This document shows positions 18,156-27,036 of a stretch of 64,000 bases of DNA, piece by piece. Origin of the DNA: JAWPMT01 sp965267435 (lineage in GTDB: Bacteria > Bacteroidota > Bacteroidia > Cytophagales > Cyclobacteriaceae); NCBI GenBank assembly GCA_965267435.1, contig OZ253960.1, forward strand, positions 5,084,001 to 5,148,000, given 5' to 3'. Numbering within the stretch: position 1 is the stretch's first letter; every line of letters starts with the position of its first letter. The notes under the pieces were generated by a model. It was not told where the DNA came from. It did no database searches and saw nothing but the letters and a program-made list of their open reading frames with translations. Made by a program: the position numbers and the translations under genes.

Positions 18156-18526
18156 AGTTCCGAATAGCGCTTGTAGTTTGGACACTGCTCGTGGCCTACG
18201 GTTTGCTCACTCCGGGCGATCCACTGGGCTGGGGGTATTACTTCTTTCCTCAAGAAGATAAACTTGTCCATGCAGCGTTGTTCTTCGTAGAGGCCGTTTT
18301 GGCCATGCTTGTTTTCAGAGTCGAAATGGGCCTTCCGCGGGCCAGGAGCTTTATTCTGGTGGCTATGGCAGGCGTGGCGGGGGCTGGACTTACGGAGTGG
18401 ATCCAGGAATTTGTCGATTATCGGGCAGCCGATATTATCGATTTTATATTCGATCTGATTGGCCTTTCCGCTGGTTTGCTTTTCTTCCATCTGATGGAAA
18501 AAAGGAATCAAACGTTACTGAATTAA
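18152..18526 (+). CDS. VanZ family membrane protein
   Basis: The product is 124 residues with about four hydrophobic helices. It matches VanZ-like proteins: LLTPGDPLGW near the start, KLVHAALFFVEA in the middle (the KxxHxxxF signature) and a late helix pair around EWIQEFVDYRAADIIDF. VanZ gives low-level teicoplanin resistance in enterococci, but most members, including this small one, have no known role. The start is TTG at 18152, overlapping the gcvH stop. The gcvH-VanZ pair recurs in Bacteroidota. Confidence 0.85.
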   Translation: MKFRIALVVWTLLVAYGLLTPGDPLGWGYYFFPQEDKLVHAALFFVEAVLAMLVFRVEMGLPRARSFILVAMAGVAGAGLTEWIQEFVDYRAADIIDFIFDLIGLSAGLLFFHLMEKRNQTLLN

Positions 18527-18537
18527 GTTGTTTTGGT

Positions 18538-18552
18538 AATATCTTTGATATT
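18538..18552 (+). promoter_or_regulatory. Probable promoter -7 element of tonB within a palindrome
   Basis: TATCTTTG (18540-18547) is a perfect -7 consensus, embedded in the perfect palindrome AATATC-TTT-GATATT (18538-18552). The 11-base core TATCTTTGATA is identical to that ahead of tatA. The spacing to a -33 element is unclear. The tonB ATG is 36 bases after the palindrome. Confidence 0.45.
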
Positions 18553-18587
18553 CTCGGGTTGTTAAAAGAAAAAACTAATTAAGCTTT

Positions 18588-19385
18588 ATGATTTTTATTC
18601 CAATTGCTTTTTTGGTTGTGATTGTGCTGGTCGCTGTGCTTTCGAAGGTGATCATTGACGGTACTACCAAAAATTTCAATGCGAAAGAAACTGCAGAAGG
18701 ACAAAATCCGCTGACGAAAAAGTACACGCATGCGAATCTGGATTACTATTCCAGAATGTTTGCTTTTGTTGGATTGTCCCTGTCGCTTCTTGTTGTCATC
18801 TGGGCTTTTGAGCACAAGTCTTATGATGATGCAGGTCTCGTGGACCTCGGACAGGTAGAAGATGATTTTGAAGATATCATGGATATCCCTCCTACCGAGC
18901 AGCCACCGCCCCCTCCACCCAAAATACAGCTACCTGAGATCGTAGAGGTTCCTGATGAGGAGGAGATTGAAGAAGAGATTGAAGTGGAACTCGATGTGGA
19001 GGTAACAGAAGAGACTGTTGTTGAAGACATCGTTTTCGAAGAGGCTCCTGAGGAGGAAGTAGTGGATGAGATCTTCGATATTGTGGAAGATCAGCCGGAA
19101 TTCCCTGGAGGAATCCAAGCTTTCTATGCATTCGTTGGTAAGAACATGAAATATCCCAAGCAAGCTCGCCGAATGGGCATCGAAGGGAAAGTATATGTTC
19201 AGTTCGTTGTGGACAAAGACGGTAGCGTTACAGACGTGAGAGCTGTGAAAGGTATCGGCGCCGGATGCGATGAAGAAGCTGAAAGAGTATTGAGATCATC
19301 TCCAAGGTTCAAGCCTGGTAAGCAGCGCGGACGACCTGTGAAAGTGCGAATGATGATGCCTATCATCTTCAAGCTGAACAATTAA
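18588..19385 (+). CDS. tonB: Energy transducer TonB
   Basis: The product is 265 residues. It has a hydrophobic N-terminal segment (about 3-23), a second membrane segment (about 58-76), a short proline stretch (PPPPPPK), a linker very rich in Glu/Asp (about 88-165) and a C-terminal TonB domain (about 170-265) starting PEFPGG and including YPKQARRMGIEGKVYVQFVV. TonB passes inner-membrane proton-motive energy to outer-membrane transporters. Two N-terminal membrane segments differ from the single anchor of classical TonB. exbB and exbD are not adjacent. A strong terminator follows immediately. Confidence 0.9.
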   Translation: MIFIPIAFLVVIVLVAVLSKVIIDGTTKNFNAKETAEGQNPLTKKYTHANLDYYSRMFAFVGLSLSLLVVIWAFEHKSYDDAGLVDLGQVEDDFEDIMDIPPTEQPPPPPPKIQLPEIVEVPDEEEIEEEIEVELDVEVTEETVVEDIVFEEAPEEEVVDEIFDIVEDQPEFPGGIQAFYAFVGKNMKYPKQARRMGIEGKVYVQFVVDKDGSVTDVRAVKGIGAGCDEEAERVLRSSPRFKPGKQRGRPVKVRMMMPIIFKLNN

Positions 19386-19407
19386 GGGATAATCGAAAGA
19401 TTTAAGA

Positions 19408-19439
19408 AGACCGCTTTCCGAAAGGGAGGCGGTTTTTTT
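19408..19439 (+). terminator. Intrinsic terminator after tonB
   Basis: CCGCTTTCC (19411-19419), a GAAA loop and GGGAGGCGG (19424-19432) form a nine-pair stem with two G-T pairs, followed by seven Ts (19433-19439). It closes the plus-strand run and sits at the convergent junction with the minus-strand membrane/TPR gene, whose stop codon lies in the T-run. Confidence 0.9.
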
Positions 19440-22248
19440 ATGGCTGAAAATCTTGCGGCAAGCTATTAAGGGTCCTTTGGTACTCCCTCTGGAATGATCG
19501 GAATTCACCACTTTCCATCAACTGTCGCAGCTGAGCCAGCCCATCCTCCGCATAATCCCTAAGTCCGATCTGAACGGCAAGAAGCGTATAGTGCTTCAAG
19601 TAATTCACGGAAGTAGGATAGGATGCGGATGCTGCGGCGAGCATATTGAAGCCTGCGATCTCTTCGCCTGCGTTCAGGAGAATCCTTGCCTGAGCGATAG
19701 TCATGGTTTCGTCAAAGGCATTGGCATATTGAGGTATGCTTCCTGGTGAATCACCACTCAGTACCGCAAGGTCAAAATTGGCTCGTTCGAGGGTACTGGC
19801 ATCCAATTGCCCTTCAAATACCTGCAGGTAACTCTCTAGTAGTGCTGCATCCCAACCTCGTCGTGCATCCAACGAAATTTTCCTCCAAATGGAATTGACA
19901 AACTCTGGACTTGCCTGGATTTCTGTGAGCAGTTCTGCAAGCTTCGATGGCGGATAGCTCTTCCACTGATAATAGTAGGTAAGAATGGGTGCCGGGTTTG
20001 ACGTGAAAATGGACTGGACCTGACTATAGGCCTCCAGGTAGCTAGGCTGTTGCACTAGCAGATCCTGCCACACCCTATTGGCGTCATCGAATTTGCCTTG
20101 CTCCATTAATGAAATGGCCAGATGAAATGAAGCCTCCGTATGGGCGTTCTCCGACGCGGTCCGCAAGTACTCCGAGGCCCGGTCATAGACACCCTGCTCC
20201 AGCATGAGCAGGCCCAATACATTCGCAATCTCTGCTTCCTGAAATGGGTTAGCGCCGACGAGCAGCCCTTCCATTGTTTGCACGGCGGTGTTTACATCCC
20301 CATGACGGTAGAGATTGAGAGCACCGGCAATCTTCAGGTCGTTCTGCAATTGCACATTATAGGTGTACTGTACTGCCCGGCGAAAGACGGCAAAAGGCAG
20401 CGCTGCACCGGTGTAAGCTGCGTTATTTAGCAGCGTCAGGCCATGAAGATTCAGAGCTCCCTGGAACAGCGTCGTATCAATAGGAGGGAACGAGTTTGCT
20501 TCTCTGCTCAGAAGATTGGAGATCATATTCGTGCGCACCGCATTGTTGCTGCTCAGGAATTCGGTGGGATCAATGTCCACATCCTGACCGAGGTGTGTGA
20601 AGACTTTCCATCTGTTGGTTTCAGGGGCTTTGTTCCAATCACCCGTGCCTCCACTTTCATTGAGCAGGTCGAGGGCCTCCTGCCACCGGCTAGTGGTGGT
20701 ATAGTGCACGGCCAGGTTGTTTTGCAATTCTCCAGCTGAAGGGAAGTCGATGATGCCACGCTCCAGAAAAACCTGCGACTGCGAAGTATTTTGAGCCGCC
20801 AGGGCCGCATTTACGAAGGCCTGAGGTGTCGGGTATCTGTTGGTAGCATTTCTATATCGTAGCGCCTGTTCAGTCTCATTGCCCCTGAAGCGCGCGGCCA
20901 TCGCCAATTGATAGTTGGACAGATGATTGTTGTGGCCAGAGACAGCCCCAGCGATGAAGTATTGCTCTGCTAACTCACCCTCATTGGTCTTGATGGCATG
21001 TTCCCCAAGGGCATTATAACGAGCGGCCTGCGTGAGTTCCATGGGCTCCTTGTTGGCCTGAAAGAAGAAAGCCGCAACAGCTATCAAACCCACTAGCCTG
21101 CAGGTCACATAGGGAAAATTCCGTTCCTTGTAAGCGATGCGATAGACGGAGTGGCCGTCAATAAGAGCGTCTATGAAATTGAGGATGATATACAGCAAAA
21201 AGGCACCCCCAAACCCCAAATGGATGTATATGATCAAGTAGTGGAAGCTTTCGTACAGCGGATCATTACCAGAGGCAAAGCCGATCGCCAGAAAAGCAAG
21301 ACCTATCAATCCCATCCCCACTAGTAGATGTCGCAGATCAAGGTTGGTGCCGGTGTTGGTATTGAAGAACTCCTGTTTGAATCTGAGACTCCAGATAGAG
21401 ACAAGCACCGAAATGACCAGTAGCCAGTAGGGGTTGACGATGGGTAGGATATTCGGGTAGATTCCTGCCTTTTTCAGATAATACAGTGTCACAAAAAGCA
21501 GATAGACCACACAGGCAATGATGAAGTGCTTTTCACTGTTCTTTCCCTTGGACTGCGTCGTGACAAAGAGGATACCGAAGATGATCTCTTCTGCCACGAG
21601 GATGACGAAGAGAATGGCCATGATAGCCATCCCATAGGTGCCGGAGGCGATCAGGTAATTGGGGAAATGTGGAATAGCAGAATTTAGGTACCATCCCAGG
21701 ATCACCGTCAACGCCGCGAATGCCGCTCCCCGTGCCCAAAATGGGACCCTGAGCAGAAAGGCATGGAAGGAGTATCCGAGTCCCAGGTATAGAAATGCGA
21801 CGATGCCAGTCCCGACTCGTGATGGTGGTGCCATGCCGAAGATCGGGTAGCTATCCAGTTGCAGACTGATAAGAAAGAAGAGAAACAGTGCGTAGAGCAC
21901 GATAAATGTCGTTCGCCGAAAATATGTGAAGGCGGCCAGTAGGTAGCAGATGCCAACCCATATGGTGATCAGCAGAGGGGTCGTCAGATGACTGGTGTCA
22001 TTGACTGCGGACCCGCTGAACTCTTCGCTGATGGTATAGCGGAAGGCAGGCACTTCCACTCGGAAGGGCCCCAGACCAAACTCCGTGAAGGCAAATTCAG
22101 TCCGGTCTGTGGAAGACTCTATCTGCCAATCGAGAAAGTGCTCGTGCCGGGTGAAATAGAAGTATGCATACACGGCAGTCATCCCTACAAGCGCCACTAA
22201 CCATAGCTTGTGTACTTGTGCAGGTGCGGTAGGAAGTATTTGGGACAT
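19438..22248 (-). CDS. Large membrane protein with C-terminal TPR-like repeats, unknown function
   Basis: The product is 936 residues. After one N-terminal membrane helix (about 14-32) there is a roughly 60-residue soluble loop, then some ten or more hydrophobic helices up to about residue 400 (near VGLIAVAAFFFQANKEP), then an all-helical soluble region with TPR-like repeats (about 410-936; for example AIKTNEGELAEQYF and LLMLEQGVYDRASEYL). No known catalytic motif was found. The gene begins six bases after gatC, which itself follows an acyltransferase gene, so the three are likely one transcript. The topology suggests a cytoplasmic-membrane scaffold or sensor, but this is inference. Confidence 0.85.
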   Translation of the reverse strand: MSQILPTAPAQVHKLWLVALVGMTAVYAYFYFTRHEHFLDWQIESSTDRTEFAFTEFGLGPFRVEVPAFRYTISEEFSGSAVNDTSHLTTPLLITIWVGICYLLAAFTYFRRTTFIVLYALFLFFLISLQLDSYPIFGMAPPSRVGTGIVAFLYLGLGYSFHAFLLRVPFWARGAAFAALTVILGWYLNSAIPHFPNYLIASGTYGMAIMAILFVILVAEEIIFGILFVTTQSKGKNSEKHFIIACVVYLLFVTLYYLKKAGIYPNILPIVNPYWLLVISVLVSIWSLRFKQEFFNTNTGTNLDLRHLLVGMGLIGLAFLAIGFASGNDPLYESFHYLIIYIHLGFGGAFLLYIILNFIDALIDGHSVYRIAYKERNFPYVTCRLVGLIAVAAFFFQANKEPMELTQAARYNALGEHAIKTNEGELAEQYFIAGAVSGHNNHLSNYQLAMAARFRGNETEQALRYRNATNRYPTPQAFVNAALAAQNTSQSQVFLERGIIDFPSAGELQNNLAVHYTTTSRWQEALDLLNESGGTGDWNKAPETNRWKVFTHLGQDVDIDPTEFLSSNNAVRTNMISNLLSREANSFPPIDTTLFQGALNLHGLTLLNNAAYTGAALPFAVFRRAVQYTYNVQLQNDLKIAGALNLYRHGDVNTAVQTMEGLLVGANPFQEAEIANVLGLLMLEQGVYDRASEYLRTASENAHTEASFHLAISLMEQGKFDDANRVWQDLLVQQPSYLEAYSQVQSIFTSNPAPILTYYYQWKSYPPSKLAELLTEIQASPEFVNSIWRKISLDARRGWDAALLESYLQVFEGQLDASTLERANFDLAVLSGDSPGSIPQYANAFDETMTIAQARILLNAGEEIAGFNMLAAASASYPTSVNYLKHYTLLAVQIGLRDYAEDGLAQLRQLMESGEFRSFQREYQRTLNSLPQDFQP

Positions 22249-22254
22249 TCTCGG

Positions 22255-22545
22255 CTAGGTATCGAGCACCTTGGGTACTTGAAAATACTGACCGTTGTTC
22301 TCTGGCGAATTCGCAAGCCCCTCCTCTCGTGACAGCGTATTATCAGGAGTATCTTCTCGAAATGAATTTTGCTCGAAGGACATGTGCGTTAGTGGAGCAA
22401 CATCAGAGGTGTCCACCTCCTTCAGCTTCTCCACCCATGTGAGGATCTTTTCGAGGTCGGCAATGACACGATCTTCCATGCCTGCCGGTACTTCGACACG
22501 CGCCAAGTGGGCGACTTTTTCCAGCGTGGTTTTGTCTATCTTCAT
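22255..22545 (-). CDS. gatC: Asp/Glu-tRNA amidotransferase subunit C
   Basis: The product is 96 residues, the usual size. The family motif VAHLARVEV is near the N-terminus and the central KILTWVEKLKEVDTSDV and the C-terminal YFQVPKVLD are typical. GatC stabilises the GatA-GatB amidotransferase. The ATG at 22545 is chosen because it gives the standard N-terminus MKIDKTTLEKVAHL; a longer frame upstream would overlap the acyltransferase gene. Confidence 0.95.
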   Translation of the reverse strand: MKIDKTTLEKVAHLARVEVPAGMEDRVIADLEKILTWVEKLKEVDTSDVAPLTHMSFEQNSFREDTPDNTLSREEGLANSPENNGQYFQVPKVLDT

Positions 22546-22576
22546 TTGCTTGCCAATCTTCAAAGGCAATAATAGG

Positions 22577-23362
22577 CTAATCAACGGAATTGTCCTTAAG
22601 TCCGCTCTCGATAGCGGCTCGTACCTGCTCCTTTAATTTTTGTAAATCTTCCTTGCTTTTGCCGGTAGCCATAATAGGTGGATGGACCACAATATTCACT
22701 GGTCCTCTGTAGAGGTACAATTTCGGGTCGTCAGGTAGGACTTTATAGTTGGTGCATAGGGAGACCGGCACAATAGGCCAGTCCAGCTCCGCCGCCAATC
22801 GGAAGGCACCCTCTTTGAAGGCCACCATCTTCGGGGGCTCGGTTGAGATCATGCCGCCCTCAGGGAAGTACGTCATGCTATAGCCCAGCCTGGCGAGCTC
22901 GAGGACTTTCTTCTGACTTCTGGCACGACCCGCCGTACTGCCCCTTTCGACAGGGACATGTAGCTTCCTGAACATGTAGCCGAACAACGGAACCTTTGCC
23001 AGTGATTGTTTGCCGATGAACTTGAAGGGGACCCCCATCAAACCCATGGCCGGAATATCGAGGTAGGAGAAATGATTGGCGCAGAAGATGTAGTTCTCGT
23101 GCTTTTTAGGTCTGAACCTCCAATCGATTGACAAGGGCAACATCATCAGCCCAAAAAAGATCTTCGCCCACCAATTGTGAACGACGAGCCCTGCCCTGTG
23201 CCACCTGGGTCGGATACTGACCAATAGAAAGACGGGAAAAAAGAGCAGGAATGGAACTGCAAATGCCAATGCAGCGTGAATGGAATTGAGCCTGGCAATG
23301 AATCTGCTGAAGCCAGAATCCTTGATCATCCTACCGTCAAGTCCGAGTACTCTGATGCCCAT
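22577..23362 (-). CDS. 1-acyl-sn-glycerol-3-phosphate acyltransferase (PlsC family)
   Basis: The product is 261 residues. It carries the acyltransferase motifs: NHFSYLD with the HX4D pair His97/Asp102, the glycerophosphate-binding FPEGG (166-170) and a hydrophobic N-terminal region (about 28-50) that would anchor it to the inner membrane. The family transfers an acyl chain to lysophosphatidic acid in phospholipid synthesis; a related lyso-lipid substrate is possible. It heads the minus-strand run acyltransferase-gatC-membrane/TPR protein. Confidence 0.92.
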   Translation of the reverse strand: MGIRVLGLDGRMIKDSGFSRFIARLNSIHAALAFAVPFLLFFPVFLLVSIRPRWHRAGLVVHNWWAKIFFGLMMLPLSIDWRFRPKKHENYIFCANHFSYLDIPAMGLMGVPFKFIGKQSLAKVPLFGYMFRKLHVPVERGSTAGRARSQKKVLELARLGYSMTYFPEGGMISTEPPKMVAFKEGAFRLAAELDWPIVPVSLCTNYKVLPDDPKLYLYRGPVNIVVHPPIMATGKSKEDLQKLKEQVRAAIESGLKDNSVD

Positions 23363-23382
23363 GAAAGCCGGAATTTCCGGCG

Positions 23383-23390
23383 CAAAGTTA
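23383..23390 (-). promoter_or_regulatory. Probable -7 promoter element of the acyltransferase-gatC operon
   Basis: On the minus strand the box reads TAACTTTG, a perfect TAnnTTTG match, ending 20 bases before the acyltransferase ATG at 23362. No TTG with standard spacing was found upstream, so support is limited to the -7 box and its position. Confidence 0.45.
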
Positions 23391-23525
23391 CATTTTCTCG
23401 TAACTCTGCAGGGCGGATCGAAGTCAATTGAAAATCAAAAGAAATATTTCCAAATGTTGTAAGAAATCTTTGGGGCTTGGCACTAACCACTTGAAATTGA
23501 CCTAGAATTCAAACCGACAGACGAA

Positions 23526-24434
23526 TTGCTGGAAGTAAAAAACATTCACAAATCCTACAGCGGTAAGGAGGCCTTGAGAGGCATTTCACTGACTGTTCCG
23601 GAACAGTCGATCTTCGGCTTACTGGGCCCCAATGGGGCGGGGAAGACAACACTGATACGGATCATCACCCAGATCATCAACGAAGATGAGGGTGAGATCA
23701 TTTTGAAAGGGAAGGCGATCACACCTGCCGATGTGCGAAAAATTGGCTACCTCCCGGAAGAGAGAGGCCTCTACAAGAAGATGAAAGTAGGGGAACAGCT
23801 ACTGTTCCTGGCTGGATTGAAGGGACTAAATAAGACGGAGGCCAAGAAGCAGATCAAATTTTGGTTTGAAAAGCTGAGTGTCGAGGGCTGGTGGAACAAG
23901 AAAGTCGAGGACCTTTCGAAAGGAATGAGTCAGAAGATCCAGTTCATTGCCACGGTACTGCACAAGCCGGATCTGCTGATATTGGACGAGCCTTTTTCTG
24001 GGTTTGATCCCGTCAATGCCAATCTGATAAAGGACAACATCCTCGAAATGCGAGAGCAGGGCACGACGGTTATCTTTTCGACACACCGGATGGAGTCCGT
24101 GGAGGAGCTCTGTGATCATGTCGCGATGATCCACAATTCTGAGAAGATACTTGATGGACCTAAGGAGGACATCAAATCGGAGTATCGCAGCAACACCTAC
24201 CTGATCCGGCATGTCCGACCGATTTCAAACCTTCCTATGGATTTTGCGCTGCTTGGAAGCGAAAATGGACATGGGGACATGATCTCCTCTCAAGTACGCA
24301 TTGACAACGGCAAATCTCCCAACGAACTGTTGCAAGCTCTGATACCTATGGTCGAAATACATTCCTTCAGTGAAAAGATCCCAAGCATGAACGACATCTT
24401 CATTATGAACGTGGAAGGAGGTAGCCATGAATAA
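23526..24434 (+). CDS. ABC transporter ATP-binding protein (NatA-like)
   Basis: The product is 302 residues. It contains Walker A GPNGAGKT (34-41), the signature LSKGMSQ (about 129-135) and Walker B LLILDEP (about 147-153) followed by a D-loop and a switch His in STHRM. The C-terminal extension after about residue 215 is typical of the NatA/DrrA type. It pairs with the membrane protein encoded next, which overlaps it by eight bases. In NatAB systems the pair exports Na+, but many related pairs have unknown substrates. The start is TTG at 23526. Confidence 0.92.
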   Translation: MLEVKNIHKSYSGKEALRGISLTVPEQSIFGLLGPNGAGKTTLIRIITQIINEDEGEIILKGKAITPADVRKIGYLPEERGLYKKMKVGEQLLFLAGLKGLNKTEAKKQIKFWFEKLSVEGWWNKKVEDLSKGMSQKIQFIATVLHKPDLLILDEPFSGFDPVNANLIKDNILEMREQGTTVIFSTHRMESVEELCDHVAMIHNSEKILDGPKEDIKSEYRSNTYLIRHVRPISNLPMDFALLGSENGHGDMISSQVRIDNGKSPNELLQALIPMVEIHSFSEKIPSMNDIFIMNVEGGSHE

Positions 24435-25746
24435 TATTCTCCTGATCATCGAGCGCGAATACATGGAGCGCGTGAAGAAGAAGTCCTTTCTGCTGGCCAC
24501 CATTCTTACGCCCCTGATATTTCCAGCCTTCATAGCCCTTGCAGCATTTTTGGCTGTCAATGAATCCACAGATGTCAAGTCGGTCCTCATTATAGACGAG
24601 AGTGGATACTTCGGGGACGGTTTTGACATTACTGATTTCGATATTTCGGTAGTTGACAAGACCCTGGATGAGGGTGTCGAAGCGCTGAACAATGGAGAGG
24701 CGGAAGGCGTGCTGTTCATTCCGAAGATGGACATCGATAATCCCAAGGGCATCGCCTATTATTCTAAGAGCAACCCGGGGTTAGGGTTTCTCAACAGGTT
24801 TCGAAGACCCATCAAGGAGAAAATCGAGGATCTTAAGCTGGCAAGATTGGATATCGACAAGGAAGTGATTAATAATCTCAGAGCCTCAGTGTCTATATCC
24901 AACTTCAATGTGTCCGATACTGGCGAAGCCAAGAAATCAAGCTCCGACATCGCGTCACTCGCGGGTTATGTCATGGCCTTTCTGATGTACATGTTTGTGT
25001 TCATCTATGGGAGCTTCATCATGCAGAGCGTACTGAGTGAGAAGACGAGCAAGATCGTCGAGGTGATCGTCTCCTCGGTGAAGCCTTTTCACTTGATGAT
25101 TGGCAAGGTATTGGCCAATGCTGCCGTGGCACTGACGCAATTTGCTATATGGGTAGTGCTGATTGCTACCTTCACTTTCTTGCTGTCCTCCTTCTTCAAT
25201 TACGACCCTGGTGCGGCGCAACAGCAAATGGTCCAGGAACAACTAGGAGCGGCAGACGTCGGTGCTGAAGACCTTCCTCCGGAACTGGTGGCCAACATCC
25301 TCGATGTTTTTGCGGCTTTACCTGTCGGCCAGATTCTGACATTGTTCATTTTCTACTTCCTAGGCGGATTCCTTCTCTATGGGGCACTTTTTGCCGCCGT
25401 TGGATCTGCCGTAGACAGTTTGCAGGAGGCGCAACAGTTCATGCTGCCGGTTTCCCTGCCGATCATCCTGAGTTTGCTGCTTATGGGTGTCGCATTACAA
25501 AACCCGAACGGAGCCACCGCTGTGTCGCTATCAATGATCCCATTCACCTCACCCATCATCATGTTGGCGAGGGTGCCATTTGAAGTGCCCGTCTGGCAGA
25601 TCGTTCTCTCGCTGCTTTGCCTGGTTGGCGGCTTCCTATTAACCATCTGGTTTGCCGGACGTATATACCGCGTTGGGATACTGACCAGCGGCAGCAAAGT
25701 GACCTATAAGGTGCTGGCGAAGTGGTTCATGATGAAGAACTACTGA
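24427..25746 (+). CDS. ABC-2 type transporter permease (NatB-like)
   Basis: The product is 439 residues with an N-terminal membrane helix (about 22-45), a long extracytoplasmic domain (about 46-170) and then about five to six membrane helices to the end. This is the ABC-2/NatB layout. The start ATG lies in the last codons of the ATPase gene, a sign of coupled synthesis. The acidic, Gln-rich stretch near residues 255-295 (QQQMVQEQLGAADVGAEDLP) lies between membrane helices. The substrate is unknown. Confidence 0.9.
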   Translation: MNNILLIIEREYMERVKKKSFLLATILTPLIFPAFIALAAFLAVNESTDVKSVLIIDESGYFGDGFDITDFDISVVDKTLDEGVEALNNGEAEGVLFIPKMDIDNPKGIAYYSKSNPGLGFLNRFRRPIKEKIEDLKLARLDIDKEVINNLRASVSISNFNVSDTGEAKKSSSDIASLAGYVMAFLMYMFVFIYGSFIMQSVLSEKTSKIVEVIVSSVKPFHLMIGKVLANAAVALTQFAIWVVLIATFTFLLSSFFNYDPGAAQQQMVQEQLGAADVGAEDLPPELVANILDVFAALPVGQILTLFIFYFLGGFLLYGALFAAVGSAVDSLQEAQQFMLPVSLPIILSLLLMGVALQNPNGATAVSLSMIPFTSPIIMLARVPFEVPVWQIVLSLLCLVGGFLLTIWFAGRIYRVGILTSGSKVTYKVLAKWFMMKNY

Positions 25747-25772
25747 CAATCCTTAAAAAACTCGATTTCACG

Positions 25773-25819
25773 AATAGCATGTCGGGGCCGAATCTGGCCC
25801 TGATGTGCTATTTTCGTTT
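25773..25819 (+). terminator. Strong hairpin terminator after the ABC exporter genes
   Basis: The two arms (25773-25789 and 25796-25812) pair at all 17 positions, with three G-T pairs, around a six-base loop. A broken T-run (TTTTCGTTT) follows. This is the longest uninterrupted stem found in the window. It lies between the permease stop and the histidine kinase, and its 3' arm covers one possible start of the kinase. Confidence 0.75.
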
Positions 25820-25822
25820 GCT

Positions 25823-27034
25823 GTGAAAAGGACAAGAGAGGCCAAGCCAATCGATCTATATTCAAACAAATCCTACTTTAAGTGGGGGGTTTTGATTGTG
25901 TCTCTGGTGATTGGGCTATCAAGTATTATCTATACGAATGTTCTCGTAGAAAAAATCAGGGAGCGGGAGATCAACCAGATCAATCTCTATGCAAAGACGC
26001 TGGAGTACCTCGCCAATGACAGCGAGGCCCAGGACTACACGTTTCTCCTGGAGGATGTGATTCAGTCCAATGAAACGATCCCAGTGATCCTCACTGATGA
26101 GGCCAATAACCCGGCTAACTACCTCAACATCCCAGAGGTGGACAAAATTGATGAGCCCAAGAGACGTAACAACTACCTGCGGAATCGTATCCGGGAGATG
26201 CGCAATGAGCATCTGCCGATCAAGGTTACGTTGCGAGATAATCAAGGCAATCTGTTTGGAATACAGTATATCTACTACCAAAACTCTCGCCTACTCACCC
26301 AGCTGCGTTACTATCCCTACATCCAGCTGAGTATTATCCTCATCTTCGGTCTTATTACATTCGCGATCTTCAACTATTCGCGAAGTGCCGAACAAAATCG
26401 CGTGTGGGTTGGACTGGCAAAAGAAACCGCTCACCAATTGGGTACTCCCCTTTCCTCCCTGATTGCCTGGCTCGAATATCTGAGGGCCACATATCCGGCC
26501 GACGAAAACATCGAAGAACTTGACAAGGACATTGCCCGCCTTGAGATGATCACAGCAAGGTTCAGCAGCATTGGTAGCACACCACACCTTCATGAAGAAA
26601 ACGTCTTTGATGTAGTGCAGGGGGCATTGGCCTACCTTCAAAATCGGCTATCCACAAAAATCAATATCCGATTGACCGTCTTTCCCAATCGCAATGTCGT
26701 CGCCCAGCTCAACAAGGACCTATTTCAGTGGGTGATGGAGAATCTTTGTAAAAACGCCGTCGATGCGATGGGAGGTCGCGGCGATATTCTTGTGAGTATC
26801 CTCCAGGTCAATGAAGGACAGGTGGCGATTGATGTGAAGGATACTGGAAAAGGCATCGCGAAGAACAGGGTGAAAAAGATTTTCCAGCCGGGATTCACTA
26901 CCAAGAAGCGGGGATGGGGCCTTGGCCTCACCCTGGTGAAACGGATCGTCGAAAATTATCATCAGGGAAAAATTCTCGTGAAGAAGACAGAACTCAACAA
27001 GGGGACCACTTTTAGAATACTACTGAATCGCTAA
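25823..27034 (+). CDS. Sensor histidine kinase (orphan)
   Basis: The product is 403 residues with two membrane helices (about 23-42 and 165-183) around an extracytoplasmic sensor domain, then a dimerisation helix with the phospho-acceptor His204 in AHQLGTP. The ATPase boxes follow: ENLCKNAVDAMG (N), DTGKGI (G1) and GWGLGLTL (G2). No response regulator gene is next to it. The start is uncertain. GTG at 25823 is chosen because the earlier GTG at 25805 lies inside the terminator hairpin. The downstream nucleoid-associated gene begins two bases after the stop. Confidence 0.88.
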   Translation: MKRTREAKPIDLYSNKSYFKWGVLIVSLVIGLSSIIYTNVLVEKIREREINQINLYAKTLEYLANDSEAQDYTFLLEDVIQSNETIPVILTDEANNPANYLNIPEVDKIDEPKRRNNYLRNRIREMRNEHLPIKVTLRDNQGNLFGIQYIYYQNSRLLTQLRYYPYIQLSIILIFGLITFAIFNYSRSAEQNRVWVGLAKETAHQLGTPLSSLIAWLEYLRATYPADENIEELDKDIARLEMITARFSSIGSTPHLHEENVFDVVQGALAYLQNRLSTKINIRLTVFPNRNVVAQLNKDLFQWVMENLCKNAVDAMGGRGDILVSILQVNEGQVAIDVKDTGKGIAKNRVKKIFQPGFTTKKRGWGLGLTLVKRIVENYHQGKILVKKTELNKGTTFRILLNR

Positions 27035-27036
27035 CC

